DNA of 64,000 nt from Brachionus manjavacas (taxonomy: Eukaryota > Rotifera > Eurotatoria > Ploima > Brachionidae), in NCBI GenBank assembly GCA_019054805.1, contig JAHQIY010000011.1:2051001-2115000 (forward strand). The letters are read 5' to 3'. The notes beneath the pieces are model-generated. The model searched no databases. It was not told the origin of the DNA and saw only the letters and a list, made by a program, of their open reading frames with translations. Position 1 is the stretch's first letter, and every line of letters starts with the position of its first letter. Shown piece by piece: positions 1 to 10,897 of the stretch. The translations under genes were made by a program, and so were the position numbers.

Positions 1-270
1 ATAATAGAAGCAAAAGAGATAATTTAAGTAAAATTCCTATTGAACAAAAATAAATTTTTGAAAATTGTTTTTTTGAAGAGTTTGAGTCTCAAAATAAAAA
101 AGTTTCAAAGTATGTTGGAATTAAATATTTAGGAAATAACTGTTACTTAAATGTAATTTTTAAAAATAATTTTTAAATACCGAAACTCCGGCAAGTTATT
201 TGTTTTAAGGATCTTAAAATTGAGAAAGATAGTTTTTTGAAAGTAATTCAAGAATTTTTAAAAATTTAAA
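1..270 (+). pseudogene. Decayed ubiquitin-specific protease, Cys-box piece
   Basis: The frame starting at base 3 reads VGIKYLGNNCYLNVI, followed a few codons later by IPKLRQVI. This matches the Cys box of ubiquitin-specific proteases (G-x-x-NLGNTCYLNS...LQ...P.LR), with the catalytic Cys and the preceding Asn retained. USPs are cysteine proteases that remove ubiquitin from proteins. Two in-frame TAA codons (one before the box, one between the Cys motif and IPKLRQ) and the absence of any ATG argue for a pseudogene, or for an exon with sequence errors. The 5' part lies outside the window. The partner motif of the same family is at 1456-1563, about 1.2 kb downstream, so the two are probably exons of one broken gene. 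Confidence 0.6.
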
Positions 271-1455
271 ATAATCAAACGATAGTGTTCTAGAAAAATT
301 TTGAAATATGTCTGATATACAAATTTAACTGTAAAATTTACAGTTAAATTTAAATTAAATCCAAATCAAGTTAAACCAAATTAAAGTTAAATCCAAGTTT
401 GTCTATGTCAAAATAATTAATTTATTAAGATTAGGTTGAATTTTATTCGCATGAAAAATTTTATTTGAGTTTTTTTACACAAATTTTGCAAAAATTTCAA
501 TAATTTTATTTTTATTAATTAAATTTGAATAAAAAAAATTCTGAATTTTTTTATTGTAATCGGCTGTTATATTAAAGTCTAAAAAGGTTACAAAGGTTGA
601 TTTATCTTTTATGAAATCTAAATAAATAATTTATTAAAACTAAGTAAAGTTTTGTCTTTCTAAATAAATTTAAATAGAATGTTTTCATAATTTTGTTATT
701 CAATTGAATTAAAAGAACGAATACAGTACAAATTAAAACTAACGCATTTTGTCCCGCAACCCTTCCTCAGCTCTTCCTAAACTCTTGCTTAACTCTTCCT
801 CGACTCTTCTTCAACTAATCCAGTAGGGAAAGGAAGAGTTGATGAAAGGAAGAGAAAGAGTCGAGGAAGAGTTGAGAAACAAAATGCGTACATGTTAGTA
901 TGTCAAATTAATCGAATGGCTGTAGTTAATTAAACAACTTATTATTTGGAATTATTTTTTACTCATTTCACATTAGATCTGCATTTTCTGATCTTCTAAG
1001 TAAAAAATTTGGTTTTTCTCAAAAGCAAAAGTGAAATTTTTAATTAATGACTGGTAATAGAACGAACTTATAAAAAAGAAATTCTTTTCCACAAAATAAA
1101 GATTAGGATAATTTTTTTAATTTTAGATTTATTTTCACAAAACATATATAATATTTTAAAATATAAATAAAACTTCCAATTTACCAATTTTTTTATCAAA
1201 CAAAGCGCAAAAATGTCATAAATGACGCGACTGTAATTCCAGTGTTAACATACATTTTTAAAAATTTTTTTAAAACTTTATTTTTAACCAACTAGCCGTT
1301 ACACGATACAAATAAACTTATAAAAAAAATTTTTTTTTTCTTCCTTTTATTTTTATAATTTTACACGACAAAAAAAATTTAATTAAATTTTTTTTTTTTT
1401 AAATTTTAATTCAAAACAAAAATTTCATTTGAAAAAAAAAAACATTATTACATAA
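271..1455. other. AT-rich, no gene seen (possible USP intron)
   Basis: Apart from the foldback at 742-889 this is A/T-homopolymer-rich sequence without a credible reading frame. It separates the two USP motifs and may be, or derive from, an intron of that gene. No clear donor/acceptor pair could be assigned. Confidence 0.5.
742..889. repeat. Foldback element with 11-bp minisatellite arms
   Basis: The ends are an 11-bp inverted pair, acgcattttgt (742-752) and acaaaatgcgt (879-889). The left arm has five consecutive 11-bp pyrimidine-rich units at 762-816 (cttcctcagct, cttcctaaact, cttgcttaact, cttcctcgact, cttcttcaact). The right arm has the reverse-complement type (aggaagagttg, gtcgaggaaga). 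The two arms can pair into a long hairpin. No target-site duplication was evident. It is clearly less AT-rich than its surroundings. Confidence 0.75.
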
Positions 1456-1563
1456 TGAAACATTTTATGAAATCTCCTTTTTTGATTTCATATAATGATC
1501 AACAAGACGCTCATGAGTTTATGAAATTGGTAAATTATTGTTTTTTTAATTTTTCTAAGAATT
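1456..1563 (+). pseudogene. USP remnant with QQDAHEF motif
   Basis: A 35-codon open stretch from ATG reads SYNDQQDAHEFMKL. QQDAHEF is the conserved second motif of ubiquitin-specific proteases, downstream of the Cys box. Directly after MKL the sequence is gtaaattattg, a plausible 5' splice site, so the frame beyond it is probably intron. The catalytic His box was not found downstream, so the gene is incomplete or its remaining exons are unrecognisable. Confidence 0.55.
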
Positions 1564-3120
1564 AAAAAGAAAAATTTAAAAAAAAAATAATATTTATGAA
1601 TCCGTTTTTCTCTTATTTAAAATTTTAAAACTTATTTTAAAACAAGTTTTAAAAGTTAAGAAAAAAAGTTCGAAAAAATCTACATCAGGCAAGACCTCAG
1701 AATTTTTGATTTTTATAAGTTTGACTTGACGACTTTTCAGAGTTATTTCTTGACTTAAGTGTTAAAAAATAAGGCAACTTAGTTTTTAGTACAAGTAACG
1801 ATTTTTAAAATTTTTTCAAAAAAGTAAAAATCTTGACTTGGACTATAATGACTTTTGTATTCAAAGTGTTTTTTCCAAAATTTCAGCTGATGATCTATTT
1901 GGAAAAAAACGTTTGAAGAAAAAATTAGAATCTTTTTAATGACACTATTAAAGTAATTAAAATCTTTTTAAATTAATTGTATTCAATCATTAAAAGTAAA
2001 AAGTATTAGATAAGAATATTTAAGTTCGGATCCAACAACAAACCTTATGCAAACTGGAGTAAATGATTTAGGGTTTAAATTTGAAAATGAATATTAAATT
2101 TAGAGTTCAAGAATAGGTTTTGGTCCAAATCGTCAAAGCACACTCATGGAAATAGAATCGAGTGTTTTTTTTTATCGATTTATTGGAATGTCGTGATCTC
2201 AATATGGACGTAACGCCAAAAAGACAAAAAAATATTATCGACAAAATATGTTGAGAAAGGAAGAAATGTTAATGGATCAATAGATATGCGTTTCAAAGAA
2301 AACAAAAGACATCTTAATAATTTTTTTACCAGGAAATAAAGAAGACAAGCTGGTTGAATCAGATGATGAATTTTAGTCAAATTTTTTTCAATTTATACTG
2401 CATTTTTGTTTTTTATTTGTGTTTATTTTATTTTATTTTTATTTTATCCTTAATTAAAAAAATATCTATTAAAAAAAAAAATTAGATTATAAGGCAAAAT
2501 GAAAATTTAAAATAGGTAATCGAAAGCCTTGACAAACAAGCAACTTAAAATGAAATGAGAAATAGCTTCAAAAAATTATGATTAAATATAAAATAATTTT
2601 CTAATAAAAATAAAAAATTCAATAAAATATTGCTTAAATAAATTCAAGTTTTTCTTTTATAAGATAATTAAAATTCTCATTGAAATTCTTTTAATTATAA
2701 TAAAATTACTATTTTTACAATATTAATTTAGAATTATATATAAAATAAAAATGAAAATTTCAATCTAAATAATAAAATTAAAATTGGAAAGTATTCTACT
2801 GAAAAATTAAAAAAAAATTTGAAACCAAAAAGAAAAGTGAATAGAATTAAAAATCTAGTCGTCAAAAATTAAAAAAAAAAAAAAAAGAAAAAATCAAAAT
2901 AACAATCTAAAGACAAATTTAATTTTTTTTTCCCGGAATTTTTAGTAATTTAGGAAATTTTTTTAAAAAAAACGATTTTAAAATAAAGAAGAAAAAACGA
3001 ACCTGCGAATACTAAAGAGTTAGATTTAACAAAAAGTTAAATCTTACATTTTTAAAAATGGACTTCTGTATAATTTGAAAGAATAAAAAAGTTCGTGGTA
3101 TCTTTAAGATAGAATATATC
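1564..3120. other. AT-rich intergenic, no gene seen
   Basis: Dominated by A/T runs. A degenerate ttgacttg/gacttttca motif cluster at about 1718-1870 recurs at 3620-3920 and 7550-7590. The only sizeable frame (2180-2380, minus) has low-complexity composition and no recognisable domain. Confidence 0.5.
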
Positions 3121-4443
3121 AAATGACAGGAAATGAAATTGAAGCCTTAGCAGCATGGTGCGACAAATGGCTGATGAAACTGAACCTCGGCAAATGTAAG
3201 GTCATGCATATCGGTAAGCATCACCCGGGGAATAAATACCACATCCTAGATAGGTCGACCGGTAAACCACACGAGCTTGAGGTTACTAAAACGGAAAAAG
3301 ACCTGGGAGTCCATGTGAGTGACACTTTGGGCACAAAGATTCAGGTGGATAAATCCGCGGCAAAAGCCAACTCCATGCTCGGGGTGCTTCGCAAGACGCT
3401 GGTCTCGAGGGATGCGTATATATGGAAACAAATGTACACTACGTACGTCAGACCTAAAGATAATTTGAATATATCTCAAATTCAGAAGAAACTTTATACA
3501 ATTAAAATGGATGCGGTTTTTGATGGCGAATTAGAAGTGTTCTTAAGCAATTTAAGGTTTTTTGATATACAATTTCTTTAATCACATTTTTTTTAGTTTT
3601 TTTTTAAAAGTCCTAAATTAAAGTTATTAAATTAAAGTTCAAGTCTGGACTTTAAGTCATTTTACTTGACTTGAAATCTTTTTGAAGTCATTTAAAAGAC
3701 TTAGAAAAAAAATGGCAAATAACTTATTTTAATTTATAATTTATATTTGAATTTTTACCGTTTCGGCCACATAAATTATTTTGCTAATCCATTACTTATT
3801 TCAAGGTCTTTAAATAACTTTGTTTTTATTTTAAATAAAGTCAAGACAAAGACTTTATAATAAAAAGAAAAAAGAATTCAATACTAGTTACTTGACTCGA
3901 CTTTATGACTTTTCAATTAAAAAAATTCTGCTATTAAACAATTTTTGATTTTTTTTTCTTTTAACAAGTACACGTAATGCGGTTTCAAAAAAATTTGTTG
4001 TTTGTCCTCTTTTGACAGGTATTGCCCATTTACTTGGAAAATCCGCAACATGACATACGAAGACAGGTGCCTAAAACTGAACTTAACAACTCTGGAGGAG
4101 AGGAGAGCAAGGGGTGATTTGATAGAAATGTTCAAAATTCAGAAAGGACTTGACACTGTCGAATGGCACTCATCTCTACAAGTTGGACCGCCCAGAAGCG
4201 GGCATCGAGGCCACATCAGACCAGAGCTAGTGAAGGACTGTTTAATAAGACGTAACGCTTTCCGCAACAGGGGAGCACGAATGTGGAACAAGCTACCCGA
4301 TTTAGTCATTGATGCACCAAGTGTCAACTCTTTCAAGAAGAGGATTGACGACCAAAGAACAGGCTGCTCATAGGACTTAGGTTCTCTTGCTGGAGTCACC
4401 CGGCAACTCGCAGTCATCCAACTACTACTACTACTAAATGACA
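3121..4443 (+). mobile_element. 5'-truncated LINE (CR1/Jockey-like), decayed
   Basis: Two blocks encode the C-terminal part of a non-LTR retrotransposon ORF2. Block 1 (3123-3455) has CDKWLMKLNLGKCKVMHIG, EKDLGVHVSDTL, AAKANSMLGVLRKTL and YTTYVRP, the post-palm and thumb region. Block 2 (4014-4373) has NMTYEDRCLKLNLTTLEERR, RGDLIEMFKIQKGL and WNKLPDLVIDAPSVNSFKK, ending in TAG. The 3' end carries an (ACT)n microsatellite tail (4420-4435). The octamer AAATGACA at 3121-3128 is repeated at 4436-4443 right after the tail, as expected for target-primed reverse transcription of a 5'-truncated copy. Roughly 35 residues that should join the blocks are missing and replaced by unrelated sequence (3456-4013). 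Higher GC content marks it off from its surroundings. Confidence 0.88.
3456..4013. other. AT-rich insertion/replacement inside the LINE
   Basis: About 560 bp of AT-rich sequence interrupts the LINE reading frame between VRP and the YEDR block. It contains several gactt/aagtc motifs (3620-3700, 3840-3920) that also occur at 1718-1870 and 7550-7590. That suggests a dispersed repeat fragment landed here and removed about 100 bp of LINE. No terminal inverted repeat or duplicated target was identified. Confidence 0.55.
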
Positions 4444-5498
4444 AATTTATTTTAAGAATTAAAATTTTGAAATAAATTTCATTTAAAACATAACAAATAA
4501 ACTTGTTTGAAAATTTTCTATTTTAGAAATAATCAAAGTGATAAAAATAACCTATCTTGGAGATTTTAATTAGAAAATGATTTTGTATTCCTAAATTTTA
4601 GTATATTAGCTTTTTAAATATCAATTTGTATTTTTTTGGTGTTCAATATGAGTTGGGCATTTCGAATTCAAAATGTTCCACTAAAATTGTTAAATAGAAA
4701 AAAAAACTTGTCACATATTAATCATACAAAATTGATCTTGGTGAGATTTATTAAGTTCTTTTGATTAAAACTCTTTAGCGGATTGATCCATCCTGTTTTT
4801 TTTGTTCAGAGAAATCAAAATGAACAGAAGTTCTCTGATTGTCTATTAATTCGAAGACTTCTTAAGTTTTTTCCATTTTTTTTAAATTTTATATTTTGTT
4901 TCAATTTTTTGACAATTTATAATTAATATTTTTGCAATTATTTGTCGGCTCAAAGGATCACGGTCAAAGGGTACAAGGTTATTAATTTTAATTCATTAAT
5001 AGTAAGACTCAAATATTAGATACTTTAGAAGAAAAGATTTTGCGTATTGTTATTTTTAAAAAAATGATCTAATTAATTAATTGATTTTTTAATAAATTAT
5101 ACTAAATGATGTAATTATAATTTTTACAGAAGATAATTTACTACTGGATTTTTTTTCAGTGGGATTTTTTTCCAAAATGTTGTTGCAGGCTAACTAACTT
5201 ATTATTAGCCATTTGAATAAAAGAAGTTTTGAAGTTTACAATCTATTATTATAGATCAATACAGTAGTATTTTTCCGTAAACACTTGCACATCAACCAAG
5301 AACCACACCAAAATCTTCTTCTAGCATTTGCTTAAGTATGCTTAAGTATTATATGTCCATGGCACCAATTAAGGTAATTAATAAAATATAAATAATAACT
5401 AGGGAATATTAACTAAGAAGTGTAATAAACTAACCAAATCATTAAGCCGTTAACAGTTTTATTGAGAAGACTTTTGCCAAGAAAAAACGAATACCGTA
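4444..5498. other. AT-rich intergenic, nothing recognised
   Basis: No reading frame, RNA gene or repeat could be supported here on either strand. Confidence 0.5.
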
Positions 5499-5651
5499 TT
5501 CCCTCGTTCGATTATGCTGCACTAAAAACTAAGACATATAGCAGATAAAAATAATAAATTAAATATTATTTAGCATTATTGATATGTACTTTGGTGCATG
5601 GTCCAAAATCTAGTAGTTTAGCTTGAAATGCAGCATAATCGAACGAGGGAA
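5499..5651. mobile_element. 153-bp MITE with 23-bp perfect TIRs and TA target
   Basis: The 23 bp at 5499-5521 (beginning ttccctcgttcgattatgct) are the exact reverse complement of 5629-5651. A TA dinucleotide flanks each end (5497-5498 and 5652-5653). TA target duplication with short perfect inverted termini is the hallmark of Tc1/mariner-type non-autonomous elements. The ~107-bp interior is AT-rich and non-coding. No autonomous partner with these termini was seen in the window. Confidence 0.85.
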
Positions 5652-5929
5652 TAGGCTAATAGAAACGAACAATGAGTCGGTAGGATATTGAAAACGCGAT
5701 ATACCTGCTGAATCTAAAAACTTAAATAGATAAATATTATTTAATTTTTTCTTTAAAAAAATTTTTTTTTTGTTTTATTTTTGCATCAATTAACACAATT
5801 TAGCACTTTTTTTTTAAATTAATTGACAATTAATAAAAAAAATAACCCTTAAATAAGTTTTTTATGCTGTTAATTGCATAAAAATAACGAGTAATAATTT
5901 TTATTTTCTATTTATTTATTTGTTAATCT

Positions 5930-5962
5930 CTTCCGAGCTAAAGCTCCCTCAAAATAAAAATA
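5930..5962 (-). repeat. LINE 3'-end hairpin tag
   Basis: On the minus strand this reads tgagggagctttagctcgga, preceded by atttttatttt. The GGAGCTTTAGCTC core folds into a short stem and is shared with 9031-9055, 23821-23903 and 27718-27750 (and the unit copies). Here it lies downstream, in the sense direction, of the minus-strand RT remnant at 6470-7180, so it probably marks the 3' end of that LINE. Confidence 0.55.
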
Positions 5963-6469
5963 TTCAAAAAAAATTTTAAAAATAAAGTTAAATAAGATAA
6001 GATAAAAAGAAAAAAAAAGGATAAAAAAGTCAAAGTCTTTAGAAAATTAAAGACGATAAGTTAAAATAGCTAGAGGTTGACATGTTTAAATATTTTAGAG
6101 TCAAGGAAATAAATAAGAAATTGTTAAGTAGCAATTACACAATAGAGTTGGATATTCGGTATATCTTGATTCGAAACCTTCTCTTTATTCTTCCAACAGT
6201 TTTTTAACTTTACATTAAAAGTACATTTATTAATTTAATTAATAAATAATTAATAATTTTTTACACAATATATCCATACTTTAAATTTTAAATTCTGTAG
6301 TAATCAAAAAAATTCCTGGTTTTTAACTCTTTGAGTTGAATTTTTTCTCATATGTCCTACTGTCTGTATATATTTCTAAAGAGAAAATGGTTCACAAAAT
6401 CTCTTACTTTGAAATGCCATCTTTCAATTTATTTTAGGTACTTATTTATCATGTTTTCAAGATTTTTGA

Positions 6470-7180
6470 AAGTAAAAAAAAGTAACCAGATCATCTGCAA
6501 AAAGAAATGAACTTAACTGTTTGTTTTATTTCTTTTTGGTATGTCATTTATAAACATGCTAAAAAGAAGTGGACTAATTACTGACCCTTGGAGAACTCCT
6601 GCTTTAAAAGGGCATGGATCACTTAGATGACCATTTAAATTTACTCTTAAAGATCTTAAATTGGACAATAGTTATTAGGGTCTTGAATGAGAGAAGATTT
6701 CCTAGGGATCCCGGTTATACTTGCTATTTTCCAGGGATTTTGGGACTTTCCCTTGTTTATGTTAAAGAGTTGACTTATTTCAAATAAATTCTCGACAAGA
6801 AAATTTATTAACATTAGGTTATGGATACGATCTAGACCATAACCCGCTAGTTCTTTTAGTTTTTTTAAGGCATTTGTAATTTCTAATAGAGAGATAGGGT
6901 AGTTTAAACTATTTTCTACCTTTTTTTAAGAAATCTCTTATTTCTTGTGATTCAACAAAATCAAGATGAGAACTAAAGAATGTTGATAAAAGATCACCAA
7001 AAATTTTTCTTTTTTCTGTATCTGAATTATATTGCTCGCCATCTTTAAATAGTGAAGGGATTCGTCATGTAAGTTTTTTTGATTTGAACTTATTTATTTT
7101 TCTCCAAAAAGGTCTAGTTGACAGAGGATTTTTTCCTAATTTATTTATGAACTCGAGCCAGTTTTGGTTCAAAAATTCTC
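6470..7180 (-). pseudogene. LINE reverse transcriptase remnant
   Basis: Read on the minus strand, this shows successive RT landmarks in more than one frame: NPLSTRPFWRKINKFK, then PSLFKDGEQYNSDTEKR, then NALKKLKELAGYGLDRIHNL, then NPWKIASITGIP and NNYCPI. Further on come VLQGSVISPLLFSMFINDIP and a frameshifted FADDLV. The order matches fingers and palm of a Jockey/CR1-type ORF2, with the catalytic ADD still visible at about 6490-6500. Frameshifts and stops make it a fossil. Sequence between 5963 and 6470 may hold its unrecognisable C-terminal end. Confidence 0.8.
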
Positions 7181-10100
7181 TTAAACTGTTTTAAATGTTT
7201 TAAAGCTAAATTCTAATTCAAAATTAGTTATTTTAAAGATTGAAAAAAAATATCATAAAACTTTAGTAGCGGAATACTAACTTACACTAAAACTTTTTGC
7301 AATTTTTTTTTTATTTAGAATTTTTTTTGTAAAACTCAATTGACTTAGATATTATATTTTAAAGTTTTCATTTTTTTCTAATGGAGTCAATACTCGAATA
7401 GATCTAAAAATAAATAAGAATTTAGTTTTATTTTTGTTCTTTTTTTGTTCTTTTTTTTAATCAAAACGAGAATTTTTAATTTTATTTTTTAAGAGAAACT
7501 GTATTTTCAATGTTTATTTTAATTTTTTTAAATAATGTTTATTGTTTTTAAGTCACTAGTCAAGTCAAGTAATTGACTTGAATATTTTTAAGTTAGTTTA
7601 AAAGTTAATTCTCAATTTTATTTTTTTTTCTCTTTTTTTCAGACAAGCATTATTCGGCCTCAACAATAAATGCTTGGAACGGAAAAGAATTTTAAAAAAA
7701 AGTCTTGCATCTTTAGTTGTAAAAAACTTACTTTAAACAAAAAAAACAAAATAAATTATTTCTAAACTCTTGAAACATACTGTTTTTGCACGCAATTAAA
7801 AAATCATCAGCATAAAAGCACTAAAAGCACGAAATCCATTTTTTTATAAGCATAATTAATTTTTTAGATTAACATGCTTTCAATAATACCTCAAAAAAGT
7901 TTTTTTTTGATGTTTTTTAACCAAACTGGAGCAAAACGATATAAAAACCTTGACAACACTGATTAACAAAAAGACTAATTTTTTGCCATGCAAAAAATAA
8001 AAATAATTTAATAGTTCAAATTTAGCAATTAAAAATAATCCTATTTTATTTTTAAAAACACAAATGCTTAGATAAACTAAATTAAATTAGTAATCGTATA
8101 GCTTTAGTTTTAAATTTCAATAATGCATTTCTAATGTTTATTAACCTTAAAAGCATTAGTTGGGTCAAAATGACGTAAATTAAACTAATGCAAATAGCTA
8201 GTTGATTTATTAAGATGATAAAACGGTATCACAAAATTTTAATAAAATGTTCCAAATTTTTTAATTTTTTCTCTAATATTAAATAAAATTCCCCAATTAT
8301 TAAGATTTTATTTAAAAATGAACCTTAAAATAAATAGAAAAAAATATTTTTAATTTATTGACACTTTTTATTAAAGGACAAAAACCAATTTAAGAAAAAG
8401 TATCCAAATCTTTTATCTTTGATACTTTTTAATTGATAAAAAAATTAAAAAAAGAAAAAAACAATTAAAAATTTCAACTACCTTTTAATTTCCAATGAAT
8501 ACATTAACATCTAAAACCTATCATTTCTTATTTTAAATTATCTTTTTTAATCTTAAAACTAAATTTTTATTTTTAAATATGAAGGAACATTACATCGGCA
8601 CAAATAATAAAATTTGAGAAAAAAATAAACTATATTTAATTTTTTTGTTTGTTTATTTCAATAAATAAAATAATTATAAACTAATTATTTGAAAAAATTA
8701 GTGTTTTTTTTTCTATTATCATTTTAGTTAATTTTTTGTCAATTAAAAAATAATTTAAGAATATTTTTTTAATTTTTTTTTTTTTATTCTTTACTATAAC
8801 ATTTAGGTATTTTGTCAGTTAATTAGATTAGCTTCCGTTTTTTAAGAAAAAGTGTCAATAAGTTGAACATTTTGAATTTCTATTTAATTTAGAATTAATA
8901 AATTTTTTCTTTGTTAAATCTTAATAAAAAAAAAATATTGGGATTGTTTATTCAAATTTTGTGGTATTAGAACTCAATTTCTCGTTTTATATTTTGCCTA
9001 CTAAATAAAAAAATTCAAAGAGAATTTCAATTTATTTTTAATCTGAAGGAGCTTCTTTTGATACCAAAGTTTTGACATCACTCTTCTTGTTATCTAGTAC
9101 CAAATAGCTTGGTTACTCAAAAATTTTGTAGTTACAGTCATTTCGTGCATTCTCTAAATAGTCACACACTTAGGACATTTTTGAATTTGAAAAATTTTTA
9201 AAGCACACTTTTAAGAATAATAAAATTTGATTTTTTTAAAGTTCAAATGTCTTATTCTAAATTTTGTTCTAATCGTGTCACCACAATGACATGTAGAAAC
9301 CCTTGAAAATAAATTTTTTCTCGATTATTTAAAATTCTAAATATTTTTTAAAATAAAGCTCTTTATACAATATTAAAAATAAAATTTTTATTAATAACAA
9401 ATCTACAATCAATTTGAGCATCGCAATTACTTTAATTTAAAAGTTATCTAAAACGGAAAATAGCTCCAATAAATGTTTAAGCCCTTCTAAATGAAATAAA
9501 TTTGAGACTTGATTAAATAAACATAAATCATTGATTATTAAATTTGAATTTTTCTTTAATTAAAAAAAAAACACTAAAAATCAAGCTTCCAGGTCAACTT
9601 CACGGTTCCGTTTCATAGCATCTGACAACAAGTCATATGTCTTAAATAAAAAAAATTAATTAATAATTAAACTTTTAGAATAAATTACTCAGTTGCTACA
9701 ATACGATGAATTTATCTTTAAAATAAATTTTTGGTATTTTACCATATTAAAATGATATTTATTTTCAATTTTTTTCTCATGAAATTTATCAAAATTAATA
9801 TTTCTATTCTTTTAAATTTTATTTAAATTTTTTTTTCTCCAAAAGTTTCAAACTATTTTGAAAAATTGAAATTTTTTAATTAAAACCATCAAATTATTAA
9901 TCAATAAAATTTTTTGGATTCCTTTCAAATTTAGAATTTAGAATTCAAAGTGTGACTTTTTCTATTTTAATTTTTTTAGGCCTTGTCTTGCAATAAAAAA
10001 TTTAAAATAGAAAAGCTTTGAATTTAATCATCCGATTTGATATTTGTAAACAAAAGTTAATCAAAAAAATTGGTGTTTTTTTTTTATTTTTTTGTTCTTT

Positions 10101-10189
10101 TTTTAAAAAAAAAAATAGATTCAAAATTTTGGGGAAAAATGTATTTGACGCGTAAAAAAAAAGTGCTACTTGAGCTTCTTCAGTATTAC
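7181..10189. other. AT-rich intergenic, no gene supported
   Basis: Long A/T runs dominate. At 9240-9310 the minus strand can be read as STCHCGDTIRTKFRIRHL, and at 9140-9180 as KCPKCVTI. These look like a scrap of a Cys-rich domain but are too short and broken to name. 7550-7590 carries the aagtcaagtaattgacttg motif also seen at 1718-1870 and 3620-3920. Confidence 0.5.
9031..9055 (+). repeat. Partial LINE 3'-end tag
   Basis: Tttatttttaatctgaagga followed by gcttc matches the left half of the recurring 3' tag at 23821 and 27718, but the second half of the stem is lost. Probably a 3' fragment of the same LINE family. Confidence 0.35.
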
Positions 10190-10387
10190 TTAGTTCAACG
10201 TTGGCCTTAGGTTTAGTTGGACGACTTTTTTTGTCGGTTCAACAGCTTCTGAATTGTGAAAGACCTCATAAACTTGATCAAGATGATCTACTGCAGTAAC
10301 TTGAGCCATTTCAGATACTTGAGCTCCTTTAGAAAAGTTTTGATGAAAGGTCTTTTCTTTTTTCCCTTCGTTCAGATTTTTTATGCT
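10190..10387 (-). other. Unrecognised open frame of about 65 codons
   Basis: The minus-strand frame ends at TAA (10190-10192) and is open back to about 10387, without an ATG. It includes GAQVSEMAQVTAVDHLDQVY and EVFHNSEAVEPTKKVV, with a repeated EMAQV/GAQV pattern. The overlapping frame continues as KKSRPTKPKANVELSNTEEA, so a single-base shift could join the two. Base composition is less AT-rich than the flanks. It lies about 0.5 kb downstream of the last identified exon of the minus-strand receptor gene, so a distal exon or an independent gene fragment are both possible. I do not recognise a domain. Confidence 0.3.
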
Positions 10388-10487
10388 TTAATAAAAAAAA
10401 TATGCAATAAAGAAAATAATAAGATAATCTTAACTTTTTATTCATAATGCGATGGTTTAATTTTTTATGCGTCAAAAACCCTCGTCC

Positions 10488-10735
10488 AAATTTTGGTCAA
10501 AAAGTCATCTAATTTAAAAGAAATTTTTTGACAAAAATGAAATAAAATTCCAAATTTTTTTTTTTTAATTTTTTTCCTTTACCAAAGATAACTCAAATCA
10601 ATCTAAATTTTGGTCAAAAGGTCATCTAATTTAAAAGAAATTTTTTGACAAAAATGAAATAAAATTCCAATTTTTTTTTTTAATTTTTTTCCTTTACCAA
10701 AAATTACTCAAATCAATCTAAATTTTGGTCAAATT
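10488..10735. repeat. Tandem duplication, period about 116 bp
   Basis: The segment starting aaattttggtcaaaaagtca at 10488 repeats at 10605 (period 117) and begins a third time at 10720 (period 115). The two full units are nearly identical, with differences mainly in T-run length. It lies just 3' of the solitary receptor gene and is non-coding. Confidence 0.85.
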
Positions 10736-10897
10736 CTAAAAAAATTTTCCCTTTTAAATTCCTTTCGATTTTGGGGGAAAAAAATCAAAAATTTTTACAA
10801 TCAAATTTACCAAAAACACATCCTAAATTCACCATTTTTTGCTTGAGAAAAAAAGGGGTAAAATTGCTCGTATCGTAGCAGGACTGTAAATCTTCGA

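Noticed and set aside
1-1563. Ciliate-type code (TAA = Gln) to rescue the USP frame
   Set aside because: The receptor genes are consistent with the standard code and use TAA/TAG as terminators at homologous ends, so reassigned stops are not supported.
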